Position numbers and translations under genes: made by a program
Shown: one piece after another, positions 46,182 to 55,312 of the stretch
Layout of the letters: the number at the start of each line of letters is the position of its first letter
Numbering within the stretch: position 1 is the first letter of the stretch
The notes under the pieces: generated by a model
The model's input: the letters and a program-made list of their open reading frames with translations, nothing else
Databases searched by the model: none
What the model was told of the DNA's origin: nothing
Source of the DNA: Oxalobacter aliiformigenes
GTDB lineage: Bacteria; Pseudomonadota; Gammaproteobacteria; Burkholderiales; Burkholderiaceae_D
Length of the DNA: 64,000 bases
Direction: 5' to 3'
Assembly (NCBI RefSeq): GCF_027116575.1
Contig: NZ_CP098252.1
Location: 1,116,001-1,180,000, forward strand

Positions 46182-46610
46182 TCAACCCGTTTTTTCCGGT
46201 TCGGCGCGGTAGTCTTCTTCGGAAACGGGTTCCAGCCAGACGGCGGGGCCGGCTTTCGGGTTCGTTTCGATGGCGATGTGCGTGAAGGCGGTGTCCGGGG
46301 CGGCACCGTGCCAGTGTTCGACGTCCGGCGCGATTTTGACCACGTCGCCGGGTTTCAGCGCGATGACGGGTTTGCCGCGTTCCTGATAGCGGCCGGCGCC
46401 GTCGGTACACAGCAGGATTTGGCCGCCGGGGTGCCGGTGCCAGTTGTTGCGGCAGCCTGCCTCGAAGGTGACGTTGACGGCGGGGCAGTTGAAGGTGTCG
46501 TCGGGCTCGACGAGCCATTGCAGCCAGACGGTGCCGGTGAATTTCCGGCTTTTGAGGGCTTTTCCCAGCGGGAAGACCGGGGTCGGGACGGTATCGTTTT
46601 CGGTGGGCAT
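46182..46610 (-). CDS. cupin-domain protein
   Basis: A 142-residue single-domain cupin: cupin motif 1 is NNWHRHPGGQILLCTDGAGR with both His ligands and a downstream glycine, and motif 2 is PDVEHWHGAAPDTAF with the third His. This sub-type (GxYQERGKPxxxLxPGDVV) often stands near carboxymuconolactone-decarboxylase-like genes; none is present here. It probably binds a divalent metal; reaction unknown. The start at 46610 is set by the GGAGAG ribosome binding site; a longer frame to 46697 has none. Confidence 0.88.
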   Translation of the reverse strand: MPTENDTVPTPVFPLGKALKSRKFTGTVWLQWLVEPDDTFNCPAVNVTFEAGCRNNWHRHPGGQILLCTDGAGRYQERGKPVIALKPGDVVKIAPDVEHWHGAAPDTAFTHIAIETNPKAGPAVWLEPVSEEDYRAEPEKTG

Positions 46611-47170
46611 GGCACTCTCCTGACAGGGTGGCGGACGGGTGTCCGTCATGCGGTGTTCGGGTTTCTGGCCGCATGCGGCTGGCGTTTTTTCCATCATATC
46701 AAAAGGCCCTGTTCCGAAAAAGTGCCGATGATATGTTTGTGTTCCGGAATGGTTTCGGAAACGGCCGGTAATGCACTGAAAGACCGTGGGGCGCGGATGT
46801 CAAAACTGTCCGGTGGCGGGTGGTAACATGTTGCCGGTTTGTCGGTTTACCGGGTGAGCGGGGTTTGTCGGAAAAACGGGGGCAGGATGTTTCGGAAGGC
46901 GGATGGTCTGCCGGAGGCAGGCGTTTTGTGGACGGGACAAGGGCCAAATGATGAAGCGGGCCGGCCACTGATAGAATCGCCGGCGGAAACGGCATGTGGA
47001 ACAGGCGGTTTTGACGTTTGTTTGCAAGCGGTTGCGGCCGGGTTTCGGGAAACCGTCAGGGGGAAAAAGCGGATGAAAAAGATCGGGAAACCGGATTGGC
47101 CGACAATCGGGATTTACAGCGGGAACGGAAACAGATAGCGGAAAAATATGCCAGGCAAGGGAAAAACGAT
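46611..47170. other. divergent intergenic region
   Basis: About 560 bases without a recognisable gene; the frame of the following acetyltransferase is open from 47018 but unsupported. Confidence 0.4.
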
Positions 47171-47782
47171 ATGAATACACCGGTATTGAAAACAGAGCGG
47201 CTGATTCTGAGGAAATTTACGGAAAAGGATATGGAAGCGCTTTTTCTTGTTCTCAGGGATGAAAAAGCCAACAGGTTTTTGCCGTGGTTCCCTGTGAAAA
47301 ACATGGAGGAAACCCGGAAATTTTACGAGGAAAGATACGCGGCCAAATACAGGCAGCCACAGGCGTATGCTTATGCCGTTTGTCTGAAAAGCGATAATGT
47401 CCCGATTGGCTATATGAAAGTCGATATGGAGGAACATCACGATTTCGGTTATGGATTGCGCAAGGAGTTCTGGCATCGGGGCATTGCAAGAGAAGCCGGA
47501 AGGGCTGTCATCGGGCAGGTGGAAAAGGACGGATTGCCTTATGTTACCGCGACGCACGATGTCCGCAATCCCCGAAGCGGTCGTGTCATGGAAGCGCTCG
47601 GAATGAGTTACCGGTATTCTTATGAAGAAATGTGGCAGCCTAAAAATTTTCCGGTTACGTTCAGGCTGTATCAGCTCAATTTCGATGGGAACGAGGGGTT
47701 TGTCTATAAAAAGTACTGGAATATGTCCAGCAATCATTTTGTAGAGGAATTGCCGTTTTGCCGGATGGCACGAATCCCGTGA
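47171..47782 (+). CDS. GNAT N-acetyltransferase (RimJ/L-like)
   Basis: A 203-residue acetyltransferase of the Acetyltransf_3 type: VLKTERLILRKFTEKDMEAL at the start, VPIGYMKVDMEEHHDFGYGL in the centre, then GIAREAGRAV for CoA binding and ATHDVRNPRSGRVMEALGMS. It transfers acetyl from acetyl-CoA to an amine; proteins of this kind act on small molecules or N-termini. The start at 47171 is at the family N-terminus, with AAGGGAAAAAC upstream. Confidence 0.88.
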   Translation: MNTPVLKTERLILRKFTEKDMEALFLVLRDEKANRFLPWFPVKNMEETRKFYEERYAAKYRQPQAYAYAVCLKSDNVPIGYMKVDMEEHHDFGYGLRKEFWHRGIAREAGRAVIGQVEKDGLPYVTATHDVRNPRSGRVMEALGMSYRYSYEEMWQPKNFPVTFRLYQLNFDGNEGFVYKKYWNMSSNHFVEELPFCRMARIP

Positions 47783-47998
47783 ACTGTTCCGCTTGTCTTT
47801 GCGGACGGGGTATCCGGGCGGGAAAGCCGTTTCGGCGGCTTTTCGTCCTTTTCCATGCCGGAAAACGTATTTTATCGTTTGGTTTGGGATTTTTCAGACA
47901 GTTTGAGGATTTTGGGCAAGCAGAATTTTTGATTCCGAGGTCGGAAATTTGTTTTTTAAGTCGGTGTACTGCACGAAACCTTTTTATATCGTCATGAT

Positions 47999-48136
47999 AT
48001 GTTTATCCGGGTACAGGCCAAGTCAAAAAAGTGGATGTGTCCGGCTTGCGGTTATGTCATCGACCGGGCGGGCGGAACCGGGACCGGTGTTGTCGGGGGG
48101 CTGGCTCCTTTCCGGGAACCGGCCGGGCAGGGGGTA
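47999..48136 (+). pseudogene. possible rubredoxin N-terminal fragment
   Basis: Translation gives KKWMCPACGYVIDRAGG, then TGTGVVGGLAPF, which matches the first half of rubredoxin (YxCxxCGYVxDPxxG...GixxGTxF). The second Cys pair that completes the iron site is absent because a hairpin terminator interrupts the sequence. It is either a decayed gene or a coincidence. Confidence 0.3.
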
Positions 48137-48177
48137 AAAAAACACCCGTACAGCAGTTCCGCTGACGGGCGTTTTTT
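48137..48177. terminator. candidate bidirectional terminator
   Basis: AAAAAAACACCCG and CGGGCGTTTTTT flank a GC stem with partly paired arms (ACACCCGTACAGC against GCTGACGGGCGT), with A and T runs on the two sides so that it could work in both directions. Confidence 0.6.
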
Positions 48178-48343
48178 CATTGATAAAGGAGAGTGTGTGT
48201 CCATTATTGGCTTAAATGGCCTGCGGGGGGCGGGATTTCACATTTCGTTACATACGTAACATTTGTACATGCCCGTCAGGTGCCCGAACAGGCTGGCCGT
48301 TTCACGCGGCCGGCGAAACCGGAAAGAACAGGGGGCACCCGGG
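48178..48343. other. gene-free stretch
   Basis: Contains GTTAC-ATAC-GTAAC at about 48244-48257, a small palindrome of unknown meaning; no gene. Confidence 0.3.
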
Positions 48344-48625
48344 TTATGGCCGGGTTTTTCCGATCTGGCTGGCGCGGCGCTGTTTCTTGCGGGCGGCCTT
48401 GCTCTCTTTCGGCGGTTCCTTTTTCGCTTCGTTTTCTTTTTTCCGTTTGCTAAACAGAATGCGTCCGAGGAAATACAGCGGGAAGAACTGGAACAGGATC
48501 ATCGGTATGGAGTCGCCATATCGCGGCCGGATATAGATGACATGTATGGCGGCGATACAGAGTGCGGCCACGACCATGATGATGATTTTGGTTTTTTTGC
48601 TTAGCTGGTTGTCTTCATTGTCCAA
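48344..48625 (-). CDS. small membrane protein, probable TTG start
   Basis: A 93-residue protein: a short polar N-terminus (DNEDNQLSKKTK), two hydrophobic segments (IIIMVVAALCIAAIHVIYI and IPMILFQFFPLYFLGRILF) and a very basic Lys/Arg/Glu-rich tail of 40 residues that should lie in the cytoplasm. The TTG at 48625 is chosen because GGAAGGAG stands six bases before it. The alternative ATG at 48691 adds 22 residues and has only a weak site. No known family was recognised. Confidence 0.65.
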   Translation of the reverse strand: MDNEDNQLSKKTKIIIMVVAALCIAAIHVIYIRPRYGDSIPMILFQFFPLYFLGRILFSKRKKENEAKKEPPKESKAARKKQRRASQIGKTRP

Positions 48626-49698
48626 TGACGGCTCCTTCCGTGCGATGGGCGGCCGGGCGGAAAAAAGCGGCCGGCGTGGCGGTTTTTCCATGTCTGCCCT
48701 GTTTTTTTATGTATTTTTTCCGGCAGGTAATATCTTAAAAGGGTTGGTGCGGAAAAGCCAGTGTCCGGGGACGTTGCCGGGCTGGAAAAGGCTGGAGGAC
48801 GGAGCTGGCCGGAACTGCCCGGAAAAGAGGGGGCGGGGAGAATGTGGAAAGAGCGGGAAAAGCCGCCGGAAGATGGGGTATGACGGGGGGCGTGTCCGTG
48901 GAAAGGGGGCGGTGCCGTGCATCCGGTTGCCGGGGCCGTTTGACCGGAGTGGCCTGTCGTTCGTGTCTGTCCGGGTATGGCCGTTTTTTCCGGTGGTCAT
49001 CGTTTCACGGAGTATCTGTTTTTTGCCGGGGGTGCCCGTTTCGGCCGGCGGCCTTTTCCGGCAGTGTTTTCCTGTCCAAAATGTCCCGGAAGGGGGCCGG
49101 GTGTTTTCCGGAGGGCGAATGGGGTGATGCCGGTCCGGCATGAGGGCCTGAGGGAGCATGTGTGAGGGAATGAATGTTCGCCGCCGGAGATTGCCGGCTA
49201 TTGCGATGCCATACGTTTGCAGGTCGGGAGGGTATTCGCATTCCGTTCGCTCCGGTTGGGTGTTTCCGGCATGTTGCCGGTGGATACCGGGGTATTCCGA
49301 TACGGCTGATACCTGTCGTTTTTCTTTTTCCTGTTACGTTGCCTGAGAGGATGTTTGTGTCTGGCCCGGGAAGGATTTTCCGGCCGGAATGCGGAATGAA
49401 ACGGCAAGTTGCGTCCATTCCGTTTCGGAGGATGTCGCCGGTTTTTGTCGTTTTCCGGGAAACAGGTCCGCAGGGTTCGCGGATTTTCTCTCCTGTTTTC
49501 CACGTGGGGGTTCCCGTCCATTTCTGGCCGGGCCGTTTGCAAACGGCCGGTTGACGGCCGGGAATGGGTTTTTTGCGGTCGGGTATCGTTATGCCGGCCG
49601 GTTTTTCACGGCGGGTTGCCGGCAACCGGAAGCCGTTCTGTTGAACGGGAGGTTTGTGGGCCTTTTTCCGGATATTTTCCGGTTTTTGCGGGGGGATT
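48626..49698. other. 1.07-kb gene-free region
   Basis: No frame on either strand looks like a protein; the sequence is rich in CCGG-containing words such as TTTCCGG. Nothing else could be assigned. Confidence 0.45.
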
Positions 49699-50295
49699 TC
49701 ATTTGTATGGTACTTGACTGTTTTTCCGGCAAAGGCAGCCGGTCAGATGGTCGTCGATGAAGCCGCAAGCCTGCAGATAGGCATGGCAGATGGTGGCACC
49801 GAAAAATCTGAAGCCCCGTTTTTTCATGTCCCGGCTCATGGCTTCGGATTCGGGGGAGGAGACCGGAATTTCGCCCAGTGTCCGGAAATGGTGGACAACC
49901 GGGTTTTTGCCGGGGAAAAAGGTGAGGATATAGTCGTGGAAACTGCCGAATTCTTTTTGCAGGGCGAGAAACAGTCTGGCGTTTGTGATGGCTGATGTGA
50001 TTTTCAGGCGGTTTCTGACGATACCGTCGAATTGCATGAGCCGTTCGACGTCTTCGCCGGTCATTTGCGCAACCCGTGCGGCATCGAAATCGCAAAACGC
50101 CTGACGGTATCCTTCCCGTTTCCGGAGGATGGTGAGCCAGTTCAGTCCGGCCTGGGCGCTTTCCAGTACGAGAAATTCGAACAGTGTCCGCTCGTCCGTG
50201 ACGGGTTTTCCCCATTCCTGATCGTGGTATTGTATGTAAAGCGCATCTGTCGCGCACCAGCCGCAGCGGCCGTTGATCAAGTCCTGTTTCGTCAT
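49699..50295 (-). CDS. tag: DNA-3-methyladenine glycosylase I
   Basis: A 198-residue base-excision repair enzyme that removes 3-methyladenine from DNA. Family landmarks are all present: RCGWCATDALYIQYHDQEWG with the first zinc ligands (Cys and His), LFEFLVLESAQAGLNWLTIL, AFCDFDAARVAQM, and the C-terminal FFGATICHAYLQACGFIDDH with the later His and Cys ligands. Length is normal. Together with ogt at 37890 the window holds two alkylation-repair genes, but they are not in one operon. Confidence 0.95.
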   Translation of the reverse strand: MTKQDLINGRCGWCATDALYIQYHDQEWGKPVTDERTLFEFLVLESAQAGLNWLTILRKREGYRQAFCDFDAARVAQMTGEDVERLMQFDGIVRNRLKITSAITNARLFLALQKEFGSFHDYILTFFPGKNPVVHHFRTLGEIPVSSPESEAMSRDMKKRGFRFFGATICHAYLQACGFIDDHLTGCLCRKNSQVPYK

Positions 50296-50404
50296 GAGCG
50301 GGGCTTTGGGTTTGCAGGAGGTCTGTTTTTTCCGGGAGATGCAGGGGTTCCTCCGCCGTTTCGCGAAGGGGCTTGCCGTGACGGAAACCGGGAGAAAAAA
50401 CGGG

Positions 50405-50849
50405 ATTTCTCATACGGGTAATTGTATCCGATCGGCCGTTTCTCTTGTATTCGTTCGAATCCCGATATTCCGTAAAACCGGTGTGTCCTGCCCGTATTTT
50501 CGGGAATCTCGGGATTGGCTCCGGAAAAGCCGCATGCCCTGGCGAAAGCCGGGAAGGTGGTATGCCGCCGCTGCCCGGGAGGATGCGGTGCTTCCCTGCG
50601 GGGTTCGAAAAATTTTTTCAGTATGTCGGCCCTGTTTCTTTTGTCGATCAAACCGATCGTTCCGGTCACTTTTCCGTTTTCCTTCGCTACCCGGAAGTTT
50701 CCGCCCGGATCGATGCATTCTTTCCGGATGCGAAGCCGGGCCGGCTGGTTTTCGATACGGAACGGCGGGCGTGTTCCGTCGTTTGGGCCGTGCAGGACAA
50801 GAGCGATGATTTCATCGGTATCCGGCAAGGGGTACCGGCTGATTTCCAT
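50405..50849 (-). pseudogene. decayed GNAT acetyltransferase
   Basis: Reading leftwards from an ATG at 50849, EISRYPLPDTDEIIALVLHG and NFRVAKENGKVTGTIGLIDK are typical of a GNAT domain. The CoA-binding part after DILKKFF is lost or scrambled over frames, and THRFYGISGFERIQEKR near the end restores the expected AHRFYEKxGF motif. The middle therefore carries indels. It lies directly upstream of tag on the same strand. Confidence 0.62.
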
Positions 50850-51158
50850 CGGGTCATTATCCGCGCTGGCGGTGCGATCCGGAGTGCCGGATCGGGGGAT
50901 TTTTCTTCGTTCGGGCATGTTGACTATTATGCCGGTACCGGACTGTCTGGCAAGCGGTTTCCGTTTCCGGCCGGATTCCGGATGTTTTTGCGGTACCGTT
51001 TTCGTTGTATCGGTGCCGATCGGCGGGACGCCGTCCGGCCGAAAAAGCCAGTCACTGTTTCGCTGGGGGGCTGGTGAAAAAAGGGACGGGACGTTCCGGA
51101 AATGATGGGAACCTTGCGATAAAGTCCGCTGGAAAACAGCGGATTAAAGCGTGACAGA

Positions 51159-51592
51159 AGCTTGATGGTCGCACCCGTAAAGGGTGCGACGTCTTGAGTT
51201 TGACCCTGACACCTACAAACTCGTTGTTTCAATCCACGCACCCGTAAAGGGTGCGACCACAGGCAGGATTCCAGGCACAGCAAGACAAGCAGGTTTCAAT
51301 CCACGCACCCGTAAAGGGTGCGACGTCTCAAGTCAGTTTGCCGGACTATATTTATTTGGGTTTCAATCCACGCACCCGTAAAGGGTGCGACGTTGACGAA
51401 GTGCTTCCCGGCGATACTGTCAATCTGTTTCAATCCACGCACCCGTAAAGGGTGCGACTAGGCCGTTTTGCAATGGTCTTTTTGCCAAAAGGTTTCAATC
51501 CACGCACCCGTAAAGGGTGCGACTCGTATGTCGTTGTCTTTGTGAAAACATCATCGTCCGGTTTCAATCCACGCACCCGTAAAGGGTGCGAC
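51159..51592 (-). CRISPR. CRISPR array 2 (7 repeats, 6 spacers), type I-C-like
   Basis: Six identical 32-bp repeats (51226-51257, 51293-51324, 51360-51391, 51427-51458, 51492-51523, 51561-51592) and one with a decayed half at 51159-51190, with spacers of 33-37 bp. On the plus strand the repeat begins GTTTCAATCCACGC, so transcription is on the minus strand with the leader at the right; the decayed repeat is at the distal end as expected. The palindromic part is CGCACCC-GTAAA-GGGTGCG. No spacer matched any other part of this window by eye. No cas genes are seen. Confidence 0.96.
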
Positions 51593-51775
51593 TGCGCCTC
51601 TGTCAGGCCCGGTGAACCGGGCGTTTCAGGGGCATTTTTCGAGGACCTCTTCTTTTTCAGATGAAAATGAGGGAGATTTCCCGAAGGGTTTTTATTTTAC
51701 GTGTGTTTTCAATGGTTTGGCAATGCGAGCATCTCACGGGGGAAGGCCTGTCCGCTTGGGGTGCCCGCATGTTAC
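51593..51775 (-). promoter_or_regulatory. CRISPR leader of array 2
   Basis: About 180 bp nearly the same as the leader of array 1 (24172-24355), including the CCCGG-TGAA-CCGGG hairpin next to the first repeat and the block GGCAATGCGAGCA. It should contain the pre-crRNA promoter and integration signals. Confidence 0.78.
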
Positions 51776-51836
51776 GGTTTGGTGAATGGTACAACGGTTT
51801 TTGGCCGGTGTTTTCGGACGGGTTCGCATCCGGGGA

Positions 51837-52958
51837 TCAGCGCAGGCTGGCGTAGAGGTCGTAGAGCATGGCTGCGGTGATGGGGACGGGGTTATTTTTC
51901 AGGTTGGGGACAAGGCTTGCCGATACGAGGCGGTGCAGGTCGGTGTCGGTCAGTCCGTATCGGGTCAGTCCGGTTTTCAGACCGGTGCGGTATTTGAGTT
52001 CGGCGATGGCGTCGGCCATGTTGCCGGGGTCGGAAAAGCCGGTGGCGCGGGCCAGTTCGTTTAGGCGGCCGTCGGTGTCGGTGGTGGCGTTGATACGCAT
52101 GAAGTGGTCGATGGTCAGGCCGCAGGCTTCGCCGTGGGGAATGCCGAGGTGGCTGGTCAGCGGGTAGGAACAGGCGTGGGCGGAGGTGGTGCCGGGCAGG
52201 GAGAAGGCCATGCCGGCGGTGACGGAGGCTTCGGCCATTTTTTCCCGGGCGAGCGGGTTGGAGGGTTCTTCGCAGGCCGTTTCCAGATACCGGAAGACGA
52301 GGCGGATGGCATGGATGGCGAGTGCGTCGCAGACGGGCTGGTGATGGATGTTCCAGTAGGCTTCGATGGCATGGCAGAGGACGTCCATGCCGGTGCAGGC
52401 GGTGATGTGTCTGGGGACGGTCCAGGTCAGTTCCGGGTCGACGAGGGCGGTGTCCGGGTAGAAGGCCGGGGTGTCCAGGGGCGTTTTGATGCCTTTTTCG
52501 TGGTCGGAGAGGACGGCGACGCGGGTGATTTCGCTGCCGGTGCCGGCCGTGGTCGGGATGGCGATCAGGGGAAGACGGTCCGGGGGCAGGGGGATTTTCC
52601 TGTCCAGATAGTCGCCGGCCGGCAAGGTTGCCGTGCAGAAAAGGGCGGCAGCCTTGGCACAGTCGAGGACGCTGCCGCCTCCGAGGGCGACGACGAGGTC
52701 GCAGGCGTTTTCCCGGATGGTTTTGATGCAGGCATCGCATTCCCTGATGTCGGGATTGGGGGAGATGCCGCTGTATGTGGTGACGAGTGTGCCGTCACTG
52801 TCGGTGACGAGCCGGGCAGCCAGTCCGTTTTTTTCGAAGGAGGGGGAGGTGACCAGGATGCCCCGTTTTTTCCCTGTCTGGCGGATTTCGTCTTTCAGAC
52901 GGGTGATCATGCCGTTGCCGAAGTGGATGGTGACGGGTTGCCGGTAATGCCAGTTCAT
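51837..52958 (-). CDS. iron-containing alcohol dehydrogenase
   Basis: A 373-residue group III dehydrogenase. The N-terminal dinucleotide-binding part has VVALGGGSVLDCAKAAALF and PTTAGTGSEITRVAVL; the C-terminal helical part provides the metal ligands in TGMDVLCHAIEAYW (Asp and His) and IPHGEACGLTIDHFMRIN (two His). It reduces or oxidises an alcohol/aldehyde with NAD(P)H and Fe2+. Some relatives act on phosphonoacetaldehyde, and a PEP-mutase-superfamily gene exists 15 kb away, but no other phosphonate gene is seen, so the substrate is left open. Single-gene unit on the minus strand. Confidence 0.93.
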   Translation of the reverse strand: MNWHYRQPVTIHFGNGMITRLKDEIRQTGKKRGILVTSPSFEKNGLAARLVTDSDGTLVTTYSGISPNPDIRECDACIKTIRENACDLVVALGGGSVLDCAKAAALFCTATLPAGDYLDRKIPLPPDRLPLIAIPTTAGTGSEITRVAVLSDHEKGIKTPLDTPAFYPDTALVDPELTWTVPRHITACTGMDVLCHAIEAYWNIHHQPVCDALAIHAIRLVFRYLETACEEPSNPLAREKMAEASVTAGMAFSLPGTTSAHACSYPLTSHLGIPHGEACGLTIDHFMRINATTDTDGRLNELARATGFSDPGNMADAIAELKYRTGLKTGLTRYGLTDTDLHRLVSASLVPNLKNNPVPITAAMLYDLYASLR

Positions 52959-53068
52959 GGGGACCTCTTTTGCGATGTGGTGTCGGTTGCCGGGTGTCCG
53001 GCGGAAAGTTTATTGTACATCGCCGGTTTCCCGTCGGGGGCGTGGTGGGCAGCCCGCCCCCGACGGGG

Positions 53069-53797
53069 TTAGCGGCTGGCCGGGGTTTTCCGGTGGACGC
53101 GGTAGTAGAGCCAGATGACGCCGTTTTCGAGTTTGTCGGCGGAGATGAGTTCGAGGCTTTGTCCGGTGGCGGGCCGTTCGTCGTCGTTGCCGGTGTATTC
53201 GACGATGGAATGGATGCCGGCCAGTCCGTCGATACCGGGATAGATCATGAGGCTGAATTCGTCGATCAGGCCGTGTTTCAGGAACTGGCCGTTGACGATG
53301 CCGCCGCCTTCGAGGACGATCCGTTCGATGTTGAAGAGGGTGCCGATCTGTTCCATTGCGTTTTCGAGGTCGTGGCCGTCGGCGCCTGCGAAGAGGTAGG
53401 AAATGTCGTTTTCGCGCAGGTGGGTCAGGTAGGCCTCGGAGACGTTTTCACCCAGTACGGCGATGATGCCGGAATCCATGATGGTGTTCGTGTCGTAGAA
53501 GATTTTGCCGTGCGGGTCGAGGATGACGAGTTTGCGCGGGGCGGGGGAGAGCGCCAGATAGGGTTCGGGGCGGACGGCCCGGGGCAGGCCGGTGTGGTCG
53601 AAGGTTTTGGGGCAGAAGTGGATCTGGACGGTGTTGCGGCCGAGCATGTGTGCTTCGGGGGAGAGCCGTTCGCTGATGGTGTAGTAGGGGGCGAAAAGGA
53701 TGTCGCGGTTTTTTCCGTCGAAGGGTTCGCTCCAGCGGTCGCCGTTCAGGCGGCCGTCGATGGAACTCATCATGTGACAGACGATTGTTGGGCGCAT
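53069..53797 (-). CDS. RibD C-terminal-domain reductase (DHFR-like)
   Basis: A 242-residue enzyme of the RibD_C / dihydrofolate-reductase-like family: CHMMSSIDGRLNGDRWSEPF near the start, LGRNTVQ, then VLEGGGIVNGQFLKHGLIDE and the final strand region. Such stand-alone proteins reduce pyrimidine-like or other small substrates with NADPH; the true substrate is unknown. The start at 53797 has GGAG upstream and the family N-terminus; the frame is open to 54016 but without similarity. The Fe-ADH gene ends about 110 bp further on the same strand. Confidence 0.86.
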   Translation of the reverse strand: MRPTIVCHMMSSIDGRLNGDRWSEPFDGKNRDILFAPYYTISERLSPEAHMLGRNTVQIHFCPKTFDHTGLPRAVRPEPYLALSPAPRKLVILDPHGKIFYDTNTIMDSGIIAVLGENVSEAYLTHLRENDISYLFAGADGHDLENAMEQIGTLFNIERIVLEGGGIVNGQFLKHGLIDEFSLMIYPGIDGLAGIHSIVEYTGNDDERPATGQSLELISADKLENGVIWLYYRVHRKTPASR

Positions 53798-54560
53798 GGG
53801 GTTTCTCCGGTTGTGTGTTCGGTGGGTATTATAGGCACGATCCGTTTTTCTGTGTCGCCGCTTGTTGGAGGGGCGGAGAGAAAACGGGAACCGGGATGGC
53901 GGTTTTTTTGTTGCCGGCTGTGAGGTGGGGCGAGGTGCCGGGTATCCGGGGTTTTGTCCGGTTCCCGGGAGCGGGTGTCTGGTGCGGCAGGAGGAGGACC
54001 GGCGGGTCGCCGGCATTTTTCTGCGGTTTGATGTGTTATGGTACCGTTGACAGGGGTTCTGGAATGGTTTTGTCGTGCAGGGATACTGAATCCGGAAGTG
54101 TAATGAATCGGCCGGAGTCGATTGATTCGGTAAATCGCACGGTCCATCGCTCGAAGATTCTGTTTTGAGGGGGCTATACAGGCCGGTTTTCTGGCGGTCG
54201 GTATGGCGGAATCTCTGAAGTCGGGTATCTTCCGGGAATGGGAAGTCTTTGCGCTTTTTTCAGGGGGCTTTTGCGGAAGGTTTTTTTTTGCGTTTATGAA
54301 GGGCAGTGCCATAAGTGAAATGCGGTATATTCCGGTGTGGCGGGGGATGAGGAGGATTCCGGCAGGCGATCCCGCTTTTTCGGGGGTATGCGGACAGGGT
54401 GCCCTTTTCCGGCGGTGTCTCCGGATTGCGGAGCGAGGCCGGGCGGCTGGAGGAAGGTTCGGTCTGTGTCGGCAGGCGGGTTGCCGGAAGAGGATTGTGT
54501 TGCAGTGTTTTGCGGCGGAGTGTTTGCCGTTTGGAAGGGACAGGGATGGAAGAGGACGTT
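53798..54560. other. gene-free region between divergent genes
   Basis: No protein-like frame in about 760 bases, apart from unsupported extensions of the neighbours. Confidence 0.4.
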
Positions 54561-55055
54561 ATGCGCAGGGTTTTCGGGGGACAGGTCTGTCTGGTTGCGC
54601 GGATGATGCCGGATGAGCGGCGGATTGCACTGGAGGAGGCAGTGGCGTTGTGGAGGCGGTCGGTGAGGGCGACGCACGCTTTTCTGACGGAAGAGGATAT
54701 TGATTCGCTGGTGCCGTCGGTGATGGCGGGGTGGCTGGGGGTGCCGGAGTTGTGGAGTGTACGGGATGCCGCCGGGACGATGCAGGCGTTTATGGGGATC
54801 GGCGGGGAGATGCTGGAGATGTTGTTTGTCGATCCGGGATGGCGCGGGCGCGGTATCGGCCGTGCGCTGGTTGAACTGGCGACAGGTTGCCGCGGGGTGG
54901 TGCGGGTGGATGTGAATGAGCAGAATCCGCAGGCGGCCGGTTTTTATGAACGGATGGGGTTTTGTGTGACGGGGCGTTCGGAAACGGATGGTGAGGGACG
55001 GCCGTTTCCGCTGTTGCATATGGTGTGGTGTCCCGGCCGGTTCGGGGCAGGGTGA
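54561..55055 (+). CDS. GNAT N-acetyltransferase (YjaB-like)
   Basis: A 164-residue GNAT: ALEEAVALWRRSVRATHAFL near the start, as in YjaB-type proteins, then EMLFVDPGWRGRGIGRALVE (CoA-binding R/QxxGxG/A motif as RGRGIG) and VNEQNPQAAGFYERMGFCVT. The start is not certain: 54561 has GGAAGAGG before it, 54546 and 54603 are in frame. Substrate unknown. The same strand holds a lipoprotein gene 257 bases further on. Confidence 0.85.
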   Translation: MRRVFGGQVCLVARMMPDERRIALEEAVALWRRSVRATHAFLTEEDIDSLVPSVMAGWLGVPELWSVRDAAGTMQAFMGIGGEMLEMLFVDPGWRGRGIGRALVELATGCRGVVRVDVNEQNPQAAGFYERMGFCVTGRSETDGEGRPFPLLHMVWCPGRFGAG

Positions 55056-55073
55056 CGCCTTGCCGGCGGTTGG

Positions 55074-55169
55074 GGGAAAACGGTTTTCCGTGGCCTTTCC
55101 GAAGTGCGGGGTGTCGGCGAAGAGGAGGATGTCGTGGAGTTGGCGCCAGTCGATTTGTCGCTTTTCCAT
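55074..55169 (-). pseudogene. LysR-type regulator N-terminal remnant
   Basis: From an ATG at 55169 the minus strand encodes IDWRQLHDILLFADTPHFGK and then ATEN, which matches the start of a LysR helix-turn-helix (DWRxLxxxLxxAxTxHFGxAAE). The recognition helix and the rest are missing. The similarity is short but has the right order; regarded as a possible remnant. Confidence 0.35.
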
Positions 55170-55312
55170 GTCGTTATTATGGCGTGTTCCGGAGGTGGTG
55201 TGCGGTATGATGTCCAAAGGCGGCTGGCGATGGTTCGGCCGGGTGTGCGGGGGTTTTCGGGCGACAAGACGTGTTCCGGTGTGTGAAGGAAGGACATGAA
55301 AGGGGGATGGGG

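Noticed and set aside
50440..50480. GTTCGAATCCC, like a tRNA T-loop
   Set aside because: No acceptor, D or anticodon arms around it; the bases encode FERIQ in the decayed acetyltransferase on the other strand.
51184..51664. Short frames with repeated SIHAPVKGAT or NPRTRKGCD motifs
   Set aside because: Translations of the CRISPR repeats, not proteins.
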